Positions 44,425-53,748 of a DNA stretch of 64,000 nucleotides are shown one piece after another. The DNA is from Bacteroidota bacterium. Lineage in GTDB: Bacteria > Bacteroidota > Bacteroidia > Cytophagales > Cytophagaceae. The notes beneath the pieces were generated by a model. It had not been told where the DNA came from and did not search any database. It saw nothing but the letters and a program-made list of their open reading frames with translations. Each line of letters starts with the position of its first letter. The stretch's first letter is position 1. The stretch spans positions 1-64,000 of the forward strand of contig JAEWAY010000033.1 of NCBI GenBank assembly GCA_023391415.1. The letters are read 5' to 3'. Made by a program: the position numbers and the translations under genes.

Positions 44425-45205
44425 AGTAATCAATAAATTTCAAGTCATTGTATTCAGAAAGATACTTTATCAGTTGCCGCTCTTCCCCCTGAAAATTCGG
44501 ACTAGTCGCTTTCAAATCAGATTTCTGGTCTTTTTTGTCATTTAGCTTCTGTGGCCGGATAATTTTGTAGAGAAACTTTATCCTGCCAGACACCGATAAT
44601 GATTGAAGCTGCAACGACTGTCGCAAGTATGGGAGTGAATATTGAATATTAATCAAATCATCAAATGATATAGGAACAACACAACCACCCAGCGCGGCAA
44701 CCCTGGATCTATATTCATACTGGCGCCTCTGTATTTCAAGGCAATACCAATAGCACAACTGATAATCCGACATAGATTGATAATCCGGGAGTTTCAGTAC
44801 TCCGGGATCATCCGGGCTCAAATACGATTCAATTCCGGTAGGAGTCCTTCCGGGAATTGTTCTTAGCTTTAAAAGACTCCGCGCCACCTCCCGTTTATTT
44901 CGGCTCAGCAAAACAAGATCCGGCATATAGCCAAGATCCAGCAACGGTTCAAAAAAGCCTTTGCAAAAAAAGTGACTCGTTTCAATATAAACGTTATGAG
45001 GGTAAGATTCAATTTCAGGTAGTTTACGATCCAGCCAAAATTTACTGACCATCTTCTGATCGTATAAAGCCTCTCTGAAATATCGATTAAATAAATTACC
45101 TGGCTCATGAAAGCAATCGTTCCCTTTCAATAACCTGAGAATGGAAGCCAAAAACATTGTCCCGCTCCGACCTGTAGTCACTGTAAATATCAATCTTTTA
45201 TTCAC
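44408..45205 (-). CDS. Sulfotransferase-family protein
   Basis: The 265-residue product begins MNKRLIFTVTTGRSGTMFLASILRLL; TTGRSGT is the 5'-phosphosulfate-binding loop of PAPS-dependent sulfotransferases. The later LVLLSRNKREVARSLLKLRTIPG matches the 3'-phosphate-binding segment. It probably adds sulfate to a sugar or lipid at the surface; the target is unknown, but a polysaccharide locus lies about 5 kb away. It overlaps hemC by 17 bases at the 3' ends. Confidence 0.75.
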   Translation of the reverse strand: MNKRLIFTVTTGRSGTMFLASILRLLKGNDCFHEPGNLFNRYFREALYDQKMVSKFWLDRKLPEIESYPHNVYIETSHFFCKGFFEPLLDLGYMPDLVLLSRNKREVARSLLKLRTIPGRTPTGIESYLSPDDPGVLKLPDYQSMSDYQLCYWYCLEIQRRQYEYRSRVAALGGCVVPISFDDLINIQYSLPYLRQSLQLQSLSVSGRIKFLYKIIRPQKLNDKKDQKSDLKATSPNFQGEERQLIKYLSEYNDLKFIDYFNDSF

Positions 45206-45268
45206 GGTATTTTCTTAGTTGCAATTGGGTCGATTTATAGCGGAACATCCTTCCCTTCATCAGAGTGG

Positions 45269-46006
45269 TTATAAGACATAATCCGCCACCACCGCGCTTA
45301 TCGCTCCGACTACCGAAGCCAGCAACCGATTCGCCTTGAAAGTATGATTGGGACTGGATTCAAAAAAAATTGTGGTCGATATATATAAGAAGTTGCCGGC
45401 GATCAGCGCGAATACATAACCAAAATACTCCTCAGGTACACCTTCCATATTGAAAAAGAACGTACTTGCGAGCAAACCTATTGGCGACGCCAACGAAAAC
45501 AGCACAAGCAGAATCAAACCTGTGGTTCGCTGTTTCATCCCCAACACCAATATGGACATCAAAGCGAAAGCCTCAGGTATTTTGTGCAGCGTCAGACCAA
45601 AAAGCAAATTACCCACTTCCTCGTGTTCATGAAATGAGGAAGGATGATAAAGCAACATGCCTTCCAGAAAAGCGTGTAAACATAAGCCGGCGAACATAGC
45701 CATCGGAATACCGTTATCCGGCGCGTGGTCGTGCAGGTGAATATGCCCGTGCTCCACCCCTTCTGTAAAAAACTCCAATACCAATTGCACAAAAAAACCA
45801 ATAAGCACGAAGATTCCCGTTAAAGTAACATCGCGGGACTCATGCACCGCCTCCGGCAAAATATGAATAACCGTAAGGGAGAAAAGATACGATCCACTAA
45901 ACGCGAGCAATACCTTGAATCGCTTCATGTTAAGATCTTTTATAAGAAAGACCGAAAGCCCCGCGAGCATAGTCACTACAAACAGTATCAGAAAATTAAG
46001 CCACAT
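45269..46006 (-). CDS. ZIP-family divalent metal transporter
   Basis: The 245-residue product has about eight membrane segments and the ZIP metal-site motifs FAGLCLHAFLEGMLLY (His and Glu) and FGLTLHKIPEAFALMSIL (His, Pro, Glu). A His-rich loop (VEHGHIHLHDHAPDN, about residues 84-98) lies between helices 3 and 4. It most likely imports zinc or a similar metal across the inner membrane. Confidence 0.9.
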   Translation of the reverse strand: MWLNFLILFVVTMLAGLSVFLIKDLNMKRFKVLLAFSGSYLFSLTVIHILPEAVHESRDVTLTGIFVLIGFFVQLVLEFFTEGVEHGHIHLHDHAPDNGIPMAMFAGLCLHAFLEGMLLYHPSSFHEHEEVGNLLFGLTLHKIPEAFALMSILVLGMKQRTTGLILLVLFSLASPIGLLASTFFFNMEGVPEEYFGYVFALIAGNFLYISTTIFFESSPNHTFKANRLLASVVGAISAVVADYVL

Positions 46007-46040
46007 ATGTCTTTAAAAACTATATAAAAACTCCCTTTAA

Positions 46041-46772
46041 TTATCGAAGAATAAAAATCATCCGCTCGGAGGTCCTTCGGTCGTATGGCATAAGGTTATA
46101 GTCCCCAAACATTGATTCAATTATGAGATTAGCCCGGTCAAAATATCGCTCAAAGTCCTCCTGCCGGAGCGCGCGTACCTGCTCTTTAAAAAAGAATGAT
46201 AATCCATTATCGTCAAATCGTATTTCCTTTACAATGACGCCATCACGAACATAACGTTCTATTCTAAAATCAATTTCTCCAATATTCTTTACTTCATGGT
46301 CAACCAGCGTTTCCACCACGCGATCCGTGTTCATAAAATCTATTACCAGCCTCCCCTCTGGACGAAGCGCTTCCTTAAGATTACAAAGCACCCGCTGATT
46401 TTCCTCTTCATCGAAATAGCCGAAACTGGTAAACAAGTTCAGGATATAATCAAAAGAACCCGTGACAAAAGGCTCTCGCATATCATGCACCATAAAGCGC
46501 AGACGCGCGTTGGAATACGCGGACGCCTCCCGGATACTGTTTTCACTAAGATCCGCGCCTGTTACATCCAGACCTTTTCTGTTAAGATAAATGGCGTGCC
46601 TGCCTTTTCCGCAGGGTAAATCCAGAACCTGGTCGTTTTCCTCCATCCCCAGGCGCGCCGCGAGCCGATCCATAAAAAATTCAGCTTCCCGCTCATCCCG
46701 GTCCTGATACAAAATATGGTAGTAAGGAGAATCAAACCATTCCGTAAACCAACTTCGGTTACTAACACTCAT
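46041..46772 (-). CDS. Class I SAM-dependent methyltransferase
   Basis: The 243-residue product has the SAM motif I VLDLPCGKGRHAIYLNRKGLDVTGADLSENSI (about residues 48-80), motif II-like RFMVHDMREPF and motif III LRPEGRLVIDFMN. The substrate is not evident. A TAACTTTG element on the minus strand at 46793-46800 could be its promoter -7 region. Confidence 0.88.
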   Translation of the reverse strand: MSVSNRSWFTEWFDSPYYHILYQDRDEREAEFFMDRLAARLGMEENDQVLDLPCGKGRHAIYLNRKGLDVTGADLSENSIREASAYSNARLRFMVHDMREPFVTGSFDYILNLFTSFGYFDEEENQRVLCNLKEALRPEGRLVIDFMNTDRVVETLVDHEVKNIGEIDFRIERYVRDGVIVKEIRFDDNGLSFFFKEQVRALRQEDFERYFDRANLIIESMFGDYNLMPYDRRTSERMIFILR

Positions 46773-46861
46773 CGTTCCAGCGAAAATTTGGCCAAAGTTA
46801 AGACTTCGCGGTGATACTTTCAGCAGAAAGTAGTAATTTAGAAGAAATCTTTGCCTTCCAA

Positions 46862-47890
46862 ATGCGAGAGGATTATTTAAAGCCCGATAACGAAAATCTC
46901 AGTCCCGCCGAAAAGGAAATAGAGAAAGCCTTACGTCCCCTAAGTTTTGACGACTTTTCCGGCCAGGAGCAAATTCTGGAAAATCTGAAGGTTTTTGTAC
47001 AGGCGACCGTCAAACGAGGTGAAGCTTTGGATCATGTACTGCTACATGGACCTCCCGGACTCGGAAAAACTACCTTATCCCATATCATCGCCAACGAACT
47101 CGGCGCCGGTATCAAGATAACCTCCGGGCCTGTAATGGAAAAACCAAGTGATCTGGCAGGCATTCTGACCAATCTGGAAACGCGTGATGTATTGTTTATT
47201 GACGAAATACACCGTCTGAATCCGGTCGTTGAGGAGTACCTGTATTCAGCGATGGAAGACTTTCGCATCGACATCATGCTGGACTCCGGTCCCAACGCCC
47301 GTACCGTACAGATCGGGCTAAACCCGTTTACTCTTATCGGCGCCACCACCCGGGCCGGACTATTGACCTCGCCCCTGCGCGCGCGCTTCGGTATCAACGC
47401 CCGGCTGGAGTATTACGACGCCAAGCTTCTTTCGAGAATCATACTACGTTCCTGCGCCATACTCGATACCCCGATCGATGAAAACGCGGCTTATGAAATC
47501 GCCCGCCGCTCACGGGGTACACCCAGAATCGCCAACAATCTTCTGCGTCGTACACGCGACTTCGCTCAGGTCAAAGGCGATGGCAAAATCACGCTGACAA
47601 TCGCCAAAATAGCGCTCAACGCGCTCAATGTTGATGAAAACGGCCTGGACGAGATGGACAACCGGATACTTCTTACCATCATCGAAAAATTCAAAGGCGG
47701 TCCGGTGGGTCTCTCCACCATCGCCACCGCCTGCGGAGAAGAAGCGGAAACAATAGAAGAAGTATATGAACCCTTCCTTATCCAGGAAGGCTATATCAAG
47801 CGAACCTCCAGAGGTCGTGAAGCCACTGAGCTCGCGTACCGTCATCTCAATATCACGCCTTCCGACCGCGTGAGAAGTCTTTTCGAATAA
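46862..47890 (+). CDS. ruvB: Holliday junction branch migration ATPase RuvB
   Basis: Hexameric motor of the RuvABC recombination complex. I take the ATG at 46862 (MREDYLKPDNENLSPAEKEIEKALRPLSFDDFSGQ), the usual N-terminus in the phylum; the frame could start at a GTG at 46811. The 342-residue product has Walker A GPPGLGKTTLS, Walker B VLFIDEIHRL, sensor I GATTRAGLL and the C-terminal winged helix with YIKRTSRGREATELAYRHL. Confidence 0.96.
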   Translation: MREDYLKPDNENLSPAEKEIEKALRPLSFDDFSGQEQILENLKVFVQATVKRGEALDHVLLHGPPGLGKTTLSHIIANELGAGIKITSGPVMEKPSDLAGILTNLETRDVLFIDEIHRLNPVVEEYLYSAMEDFRIDIMLDSGPNARTVQIGLNPFTLIGATTRAGLLTSPLRARFGINARLEYYDAKLLSRIILRSCAILDTPIDENAAYEIARRSRGTPRIANNLLRRTRDFAQVKGDGKITLTIAKIALNALNVDENGLDEMDNRILLTIIEKFKGGPVGLSTIATACGEEAETIEEVYEPFLIQEGYIKRTSRGREATELAYRHLNITPSDRVRSLFE

Positions 47891-47898
47891 CAAATACT

Positions 47899-48822
47899 AT
47901 GCAGGAAAAAAACAGCCGGTTAATAAAAAGCAAGGCGCTTGAGCTAGGCTTTATGTTTTGCGGTATTTCCCGGGCTGATTTTCTGGAAGAAGAAGCGCCC
48001 CGACTCGAATCCTGGCTCAACCGCGACTACAATGGGCGAATGGCCTGGATGAACAATCACTTCGACAAAAGGCTGGACCCAAGGCTGCTGGTCGAGGGAG
48101 CCCGATCAGTTATTACCGTCCTTCTCAACTACTATCCTGAACAAGAACTGAACCTCAGACATCATAAAATATCCCGATACGCCTACGGCAAGGATTATCA
48201 CTATGTGTTAAAAGACAAACTCAAAAGCCTGATGAACTATATTCAGACAGAAATCGGAGAAGTCAGTGGCAGAATGTTTACAGACTCCGCGCCTGTCATG
48301 GACAAGGTTTGGGCGAAGAAAAGCGGAGCGGGCTGGATTGGCAAACATACCAACCTGATACATCCACGGGCAGGCAGCTATTTCTTTATCGGAGAGATTA
48401 TCTGTGATTTGGATCTGGCATATGACGGCCCGATCAAAGACTATTGCGGCACCTGCACCAAATGTCTGGACGCCTGCCCGACCGACGCGCTTTTCGCGCC
48501 ATATCAGATTGATGGGAGTAAATGTGTTTCCTATCTCACTATTGAATTGAAAGATAAAATTCCTGACGAGTTCAAAGGTAAAATGGGTAATTGGGTTTTT
48601 GGCTGCGATATATGCCAGGAAGTCTGTCCCTGGAACAGATTTTCAACACCTACCAACGAAATCGCCTTTAAACCAACAGAAGAGTTAAAAAATATCGGAG
48701 ACGATGAGCTTAAAGAGATCACCAAAGAAATATTCAATGATCTCTTTAAAGGCTCAGCCGTTAAAAGAGCTGGATTTGACGGTCTGAAACGTTCTATCCG
48801 TTATATAGACCATACGGATTAA
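47899..48822 (+). CDS. queG: Epoxyqueuosine reductase
   Basis: Last step of queuosine synthesis in tRNA, using cobalamin and two 4Fe-4S clusters. The 307-residue product shows AKKSGAGWIGKHTNLIHPRAGSYFFIGEI, the ferredoxin motif CGTCTKCLDACPTDAL (about residues 184-199) and CDICQEVCPWN (about 235-245). It begins 8 bases after ruvB, so both are likely in one operon. Its end overlaps the next small gene by 4 bases. Confidence 0.95.
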   Translation: MQEKNSRLIKSKALELGFMFCGISRADFLEEEAPRLESWLNRDYNGRMAWMNNHFDKRLDPRLLVEGARSVITVLLNYYPEQELNLRHHKISRYAYGKDYHYVLKDKLKSLMNYIQTEIGEVSGRMFTDSAPVMDKVWAKKSGAGWIGKHTNLIHPRAGSYFFIGEIICDLDLAYDGPIKDYCGTCTKCLDACPTDALFAPYQIDGSKCVSYLTIELKDKIPDEFKGKMGNWVFGCDICQEVCPWNRFSTPTNEIAFKPTEELKNIGDDELKEITKEIFNDLFKGSAVKRAGFDGLKRSIRYIDHTD

Positions 48823-49007
48823 TTGGCCACGACAAATACACTATTGAGGATAGGCGTATACATGTCGCCAAAGTGGTTATAGCACCATGACCGCAATTCC
48901 GCCAATTCATCTGAAATAAGATGCTGCATACTTTTGCGCAGCTCCTTTTCAAAAAGATAAGGATCGAAGCTTACCTTGTGCAGAATCGTTTTTACATATT
49001 CTAACAT
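48819..49007 (-). CDS. Small conserved Bacteroidota protein, uncharacterised
   Basis: A 62-residue protein: MLEYVKTILHKVSFDPYLFEKELRKSMQHLISDELAELRSWCYNHFG and a short tail. The YVKTIL-KVSFD-LFEKELRK pattern is one I recall from other Bacteroidota as a conserved small open frame. It is probably soluble and helical. It is convergent with queG with a 4-base overlap. Function unknown. Confidence 0.65.
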   Translation of the reverse strand: MLEYVKTILHKVSFDPYLFEKELRKSMQHLISDELAELRSWCYNHFGDMYTPILNSVFVVAN

Positions 49008-49171
49008 ACTGGAATAATAAAATTAATTATAGTTTAAAAAACATTAGCTTACATCTATTTCATAAACTAATCCTTCATAATATTACGACTAAACAGGCTA
49101 AATTGTTTTCACAGAGTCAATATTTAACAAAACAATAACACAGGAAATCCTTAAAACCATCGGCTTAACCA

Positions 49172-50533
49172 ATGATTCCTCACGTGTCCAAGTATATAAA
49201 AACAATCTTTTTTTCACTATTTATTACATATTGTTCATTGCCGCCACTCTATGCTCAAGAGATAAAAATAGAAACCGACCCGACTTCCCTTGACATCAAC
49301 CAGGAACTTATAATTTCTCTAAGCGTTCCTTTTCAAAAAAAAGTTCGGATAGGAAGTTTTCCCGAAATCGCGGATTTTTCAAAAAAGCGGACTATCTATA
49401 GCCGGGAAGACTCTCTTATCAGAATATATCAGCATTATCGTCCGCGAAAAGCGGGGACTTTCTCTCTGCCTCCATTCTCCATCATAGTGGATGAACAAAG
49501 TATCCCTTACCAACAGGAAACCTTTATCAAAATCGCCTCCGCTCCCAAAAAAGACAGTTTGATTCCTCCGGAACACCTGAATGACTTTGTACAGGACGCG
49601 ATAGAAGCGCGGCTCGTAACGGAAGTATCCTCCCGGGAAGCTTATCCGGGCGAAACCATTTCTCTCCGGGTTTATCTTTTATTGAGCCGAACGGGAGACG
49701 CTGAATTCAATTTTATAAATATGTCCGAACAGTTAAACAAACTGCGTGAAGCCCTTATCCCGGACAGCTCGTTGAATGAAATAATCCACTTCGGATCAAT
49801 CAGCGTCGATACTCTACCGCGAAACGAATTGAGCGTCACCAGATATCTTCTCCTCGACGCGCTCATCGCGCCTATCGGCTCCTCCGGTCTGACAATTGGC
49901 CCCGCTTCATTTTCCCTGCTCACCTACGCCAAACGCAAGTCTCCAGGCCTTACAGAGCGCATAGACCAGGTCATAAATCTCTACAGTCGACCGATAAACA
50001 TAGCTCCCAGAATTCAGGAAAAGGCGTATGAAAAACTTAGTCCGGGAGTATTTTCCCTATCTGAAAAAATAAGCGCGGAAAAAGCGGAAATCGACAAAAG
50101 CCTCGTCTATGAATTTATCATTCAGGGTAATTTCAACAATCTACTTCACTTTCCTCCCCATATTCAAAGCGACGAGATGGCCAAAGTTCTGCCCATACAT
50201 AAAAGCGGGAACATAAAAAACGGACAATCATATTCCTTTTACATAGTCCCGTATAAGACCGGAGAAATACATATCCGCGACCTGATCTATTGGCCTTACT
50301 TCAATACCTCCACCCATCAGGCCGACACGCTATGGCCCACCAAAAAAATCCTGGTGGAGGGCAACACGCGAAAAGAGAAATCAAACTATAAAAACGACCC
50401 GTTCTACAAAAAGATCGACTCGGAAAGCAACAAACCTCGTTCACTTCAGCCAGACAATATGTTGAAATTATTTACAAATCTTGTAATTTTATTTATGTTC
50501 GCAGTAACAGTGATTTTGATCATCAGAAAATGA
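49172..50533 (+). CDS. BatD-like exported protein
   Basis: The 453-residue product has a signal peptide (about residues 1-28, ending PPLYAQ), several beta-rich domains including DPTSLDINQELIISLSVPF and EVSSREAYPGETISLRVYLL, and a C-terminal membrane segment (LFTNLVILFMFAVTVILIIRK). The Ig-like modules and the layout match BatD-type (oxygen-tolerance) proteins. No BatA, BatB, BatC or MoxR genes are beside it; it overlaps aroC by 4 bases. Confidence 0.75.
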   Translation: MIPHVSKYIKTIFFSLFITYCSLPPLYAQEIKIETDPTSLDINQELIISLSVPFQKKVRIGSFPEIADFSKKRTIYSREDSLIRIYQHYRPRKAGTFSLPPFSIIVDEQSIPYQQETFIKIASAPKKDSLIPPEHLNDFVQDAIEARLVTEVSSREAYPGETISLRVYLLLSRTGDAEFNFINMSEQLNKLREALIPDSSLNEIIHFGSISVDTLPRNELSVTRYLLLDALIAPIGSSGLTIGPASFSLLTYAKRKSPGLTERIDQVINLYSRPINIAPRIQEKAYEKLSPGVFSLSEKISAEKAEIDKSLVYEFIIQGNFNNLLHFPPHIQSDEMAKVLPIHKSGNIKNGQSYSFYIVPYKTGEIHIRDLIYWPYFNTSTHQADTLWPTKKILVEGNTRKEKSNYKNDPFYKKIDSESNKPRSLQPDNMLKLFTNLVILFMFAVTVILIIRK

Positions 50534-51606
50534 GTAATACATACGGAAAAATATTCAGGATAACCACCTTCGGAGAATCGCATGGAACAGCGGTTGGAGT
50601 AGTGCTGGATGGTTGTCCTGCCGGAATCGAGATAGACGAAAGTTATATACAGGAGCAGCTAGACCGGAGAAGACCCGGTCAATCCAAAATCACTACCCAG
50701 CGTCAGGAATCCGATGAAGTCAAAATTTTGTCCGGAGTATTTGAAGGCAGGTCCACCGGTGTTCCCATTTGTCTGGTCGTATACAACGCGGACGCCCGCA
50801 GCAAGGATTATTCGCATATAGCTGAAAAATTTCGTCCCTCGCACGCGGACTATACCTATCATCAGAAATACGGATTAAGAGATTACAGAGGCGGAGGAAG
50901 AAGTTCGGCTAGAGAAACGCTGGCCCGGGTAGCCGCGGGCGCTATCGCCCGGCAAATCCTGAAAGGACTGGGCATCGAAATATACTCCTATGTATCTCAG
51001 GTAGGCCCCGTAAAACTAAATAAGAACTATCAGGAACTGGATCTTGCCGCGATTGAAGACAATATCGTTCGCTGTCCGGACGCTGAGATGGCCGAGCGGA
51101 TGATCGCCTATATTGACGATACCAGAAAGAACCGCGATACAGTTGGCGGAGTGGTAAGCTGCGTGATCAAAGGAGCTCCCGCCGGACTTGGCGAGCCTGT
51201 TTTTGATAAATTGCACGCCGAACTAGGCAAAGCTATGCTGAGTATCAACGCGGTCAAAGGATTTGAATATGGCAGCGGATTTGATGGTGTGGAAAAGTAT
51301 GGGTCCGAACACAACGACGAATTCTATGTTGAAAATGGCGAAGTACGTACCAGAACCAATCATTCAGGCGGTATACAAGGTGGTATTTCCAATGGCGAAG
51401 ACATATATTTCAGAGTGGCGTTTAAGCCTGTAGCCACACTAATGATGGATCAGGATAGTATCGACACGCGCGGAAATCCCGTTACCGTTTCCGGCAAAGG
51501 CCGTCATGATCCATGCGTAGTCTCCAGAGCCGTGCCTATCGTCGACGCCATGGCGGCGTTGGTTATCGTCGACTTTTATCTCCGAAACAAACTGATAAGG
51601 CTATAG
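50530..51606 (+). CDS. aroC: Chorismate synthase
   Basis: Last step of the shikimate pathway, FMN-dependent. The 358-residue product has TFGESHGTAVGVVLDGCPAGI (residues 12-32), DRRRPGQSKITTQRQESDEVKILSGVFEGRSTGVPI, the DYRGGGRSSARETLARVAAGAIAR block and the C-terminal RHDPCVVSRAVPIVDAMAALVI. A complete, canonical enzyme. It overlaps the BatD-like gene by 4 bases. Confidence 0.97.
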   Translation: MSNTYGKIFRITTFGESHGTAVGVVLDGCPAGIEIDESYIQEQLDRRRPGQSKITTQRQESDEVKILSGVFEGRSTGVPICLVVYNADARSKDYSHIAEKFRPSHADYTYHQKYGLRDYRGGGRSSARETLARVAAGAIARQILKGLGIEIYSYVSQVGPVKLNKNYQELDLAAIEDNIVRCPDAEMAERMIAYIDDTRKNRDTVGGVVSCVIKGAPAGLGEPVFDKLHAELGKAMLSINAVKGFEYGSGFDGVEKYGSEHNDEFYVENGEVRTRTNHSGGIQGGISNGEDIYFRVAFKPVATLMMDQDSIDTRGNPVTVSGKGRHDPCVVSRAVPIVDAMAALVIVDFYLRNKLIRL

Positions 51607-51607
51607 C

Positions 51608-52876
51608 TTGAAAAACATTCCTCTCCATACCAAAATCATACTTGGCATCATCGCCGGGCTTCTTTGGGGATTTATTTCCCAGGCTTTTGGTATTGATCCG
51701 GAAATCACCATATTTTATATCAAACCTGCCGGTACCATATTTATCAACCTTCTGTTGATGATCGCCATGCCACTGGTTTTTGTTTCTCTCATAAGCGGCG
51801 TCGCCCAACTTGGGGATGTAAGCAAGTTTTCGGACATGGGGTTAAAAACAGCTGGTCTATTCCTGCTTACTACCTGTCTGGCTATTCTTCTGGGCCTTGG
51901 CTTATCCAACATCATAAAGCCGGGAAAGCGAATTTCCGAGGAAACAAGACATAAACTGGAAGGGAGTTTGCAAGAGAAAGCCGCTTCCGCCATACAAAAG
52001 GCGGAAGACGTCCAGGCCAAACAACCGCTGCAACCGCTTATTGACATAGTGCCGAAAAATATCGTAGGCGCGGCTTCCGACAACATCAACATGCTTCAGG
52101 TAGTGTTTTTCTCCCTGCTCATAGGCATCGCGTTGTTAAAAATTCCCCCGGACAAAGCCCAGACCGTTATAGCCTTCTTTGACGGTCTCAATGAAACCAT
52201 CATCAAGCTTATCGATATGATCATGATATTGGCTCCTTTTGGAGTGTTTGGGCTAATATCAAGTCTGGTAATCGAAACCAACGACGCGGACCTTCTTCTG
52301 GGTGTTCTCTGGTATTCACTAGCGGTCATCGCCGGGCTGGCCATTATGCTTTTCATCGTATATCCGATATTGATGCGATTATTTGGCAAATTCTCCTACT
52401 GGCGTTTTTTCAAAGGCTTGCGCCCCGCCATGCTATTGGCCTTTAGTACCAGTTCAAGCTCGGCAACCTTACCCGTCACCATGCAGGTAGTTGAAAAAAA
52501 CCTCGGTATACCTGAAAAAGTATCCGGTTTCGTCCTTCCTATGGGAGCAACCATCAACATGGACGGCACCAGTCTGTACCAATGCATCGCCGCGGTTTTT
52601 ATCGCGCAGATTTTCAATATTGACCTGAGTCTTATCGAGCAGTTTACCATCTTACTTACCGCTTTACTCGCCTCCATAGGAAGCGCGGGAGTTCCCGGAG
52701 CGGGCATGGTCATGCTCGTCATCGTGCTTAAGTCGGTTGGTATCCCGCTCGAAGGTATCGCTCTGATTCTGGCGCCTGATCGCTTGCTGGACATGTGCCG
52801 CACACTCGTCAATGTAGCCAGCGACGCCGCGGTAGCCGTCATCGTCTCTTCCGGCAAAACAGAAGAACAATTATAA
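51608..52876 (+). CDS. Dicarboxylate/amino acid:cation symporter (DAACS family)
   Basis: The 422-residue product starts at a TTG (MKNIPLHTKIILGIIAGLLWG), 1 base after the aroC stop. It has about eight membrane helices and two re-entrant loops: SSSSATLPVTMQVV and the NMDGTSLYQ sodium/substrate motif, followed by SIGSAGVPGAGMVML and DRLLDMCRTLVNVASDAA. It transports glutamate, aspartate or C4-dicarboxylates with Na+ or H+. Confidence 0.92.
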   Translation: MKNIPLHTKIILGIIAGLLWGFISQAFGIDPEITIFYIKPAGTIFINLLLMIAMPLVFVSLISGVAQLGDVSKFSDMGLKTAGLFLLTTCLAILLGLGLSNIIKPGKRISEETRHKLEGSLQEKAASAIQKAEDVQAKQPLQPLIDIVPKNIVGAASDNINMLQVVFFSLLIGIALLKIPPDKAQTVIAFFDGLNETIIKLIDMIMILAPFGVFGLISSLVIETNDADLLLGVLWYSLAVIAGLAIMLFIVYPILMRLFGKFSYWRFFKGLRPAMLLAFSTSSSSATLPVTMQVVEKNLGIPEKVSGFVLPMGATINMDGTSLYQCIAAVFIAQIFNIDLSLIEQFTILLTALLASIGSAGVPGAGMVMLVIVLKSVGIPLEGIALILAPDRLLDMCRTLVNVASDAAVAVIVSSGKTEEQL

Positions 52877-52945
52877 TCCTTCACGTATTACGGATCAAAA
52901 TGGTCGATTCATAAATATAAGGGCGGCTTTATCCCCGCTATTTTG

Positions 52946-52953
52946 TAAATTTG
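52946..52953 (+). promoter_or_regulatory. Candidate -7 promoter element of the NifU-type gene
   Basis: TAAATTTG fits TAnnTTTG and lies 33 bases before the ATG at 52987. It overlaps the alternative TTG start at 52951, which supports the later start. No TTG -33 element was found at the expected distance. Confidence 0.45.
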
Positions 52954-52986
52954 AATTATAAGCAACCCATAATCGTTACAACAAAT

Positions 52987-53559
52987 ATGGAAAGGAAATA
53001 TATTGAGATATATACGGAGAGTAATCCCAACCCAAACTCTCTGAAGTTTGTTACCAACCAGATCTTTCTTCAGGAAGGAACTATTGATTTCCCCGATGTC
53101 AAAAGCGCGTTTAACTGTCCTCTCGCTCAGGATCTTTTCAAATTCAATTTTGTCAGAAGAGTATTTGTCACCGCGAACTTTATTACCGTCACCAAAGATG
53201 AAAGCGTCTCCTGGGAAGAGATCGCGCCTATGATCCGGGCTTTGATAAAAGGCTACCTGGAAGAAGGCAAGCCCTTGTTTATGGAAGCCGTAAAAGTCAG
53301 CTCGATCTCATCGGACGATCCGGAGATCGTTCAAAAGATAAAAGTACTTCTCGATGAATACATCCGGCCGGCCGTAGAGCAGGACGGAGGCGCCATTAAT
53401 TTTAAAACCTGGGATGAAACAACAGGTATCGTCACTGTAGAGCTACAAGGATCCTGTAGCGGTTGCCCGTCCTCTACCATAACGCTAAAGTCCGGCATTG
53501 AAAACCTGATGAAGCGGATGATACCGGAGGTAAACGAGGTTGTGGCCGAGAGCGTATAG
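52987..53559 (+). CDS. NifU-family Fe-S cluster scaffold/carrier protein (NfuA-like)
   Basis: Starting at ATG 52987 gives 190 residues: MERKYIEIYTESNPNPNSLKFVTNQIF. The N-terminal NfuN-like domain is followed by a C-terminal NifU domain with the CxxC motif GSCSGCPSSTITLKSGIENLMK (about residues 156-177) that holds the labile 4Fe-4S cluster. It delivers clusters to apo-proteins in the cytoplasm. Confidence 0.93.
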   Translation: MERKYIEIYTESNPNPNSLKFVTNQIFLQEGTIDFPDVKSAFNCPLAQDLFKFNFVRRVFVTANFITVTKDESVSWEEIAPMIRALIKGYLEEGKPLFMEAVKVSSISSDDPEIVQKIKVLLDEYIRPAVEQDGGAINFKTWDETTGIVTVELQGSCSGCPSSTITLKSGIENLMKRMIPEVNEVVAESV

Positions 53560-53582
53560 CAAGAAACATATATAAAGAGAAC

Positions 53583-53607
53583 AAAAAGGGCCTGATAGGC
53601 CCTTTTT
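53583..53607. terminator. Hairpin terminator after the NifU-type gene
   Basis: A perfect 11-bp stem AAAAAGGGCCT/AGGCCCTTTTT (53583-53593 and 53597-53607) has a 3-base loop. It works in either direction but only the plus gene ends here. It lies 23 bases after the stop. Confidence 0.85.
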
Positions 53608-53710
53608 CATTTAAACCAGCGGTTTTCCTTCTAGTTTTTCAGATACGTCATCCATCAAGCGAGCTCCTCAGCCGATCCCCACACACTCGTGAAAGTAATA
53701 GCTTTGATAA

Positions 53711-53743
53711 AACAAAAAGAGGTCGCCTTTTCAGACAACCTCT
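53711..53743 (-). terminator. Terminator of tRNA-His
   Basis: Read on the minus strand, AGAGGTTGTC pairs with GGCGACCTCT through a 10-bp stem with two G-U pairs (plus coordinates 53734-53743 and 53718-53727), then a T-rich run. It begins 6 bases beyond the tRNA 3' end. Confidence 0.75.
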
Positions 53744-53748
53744 CAACG

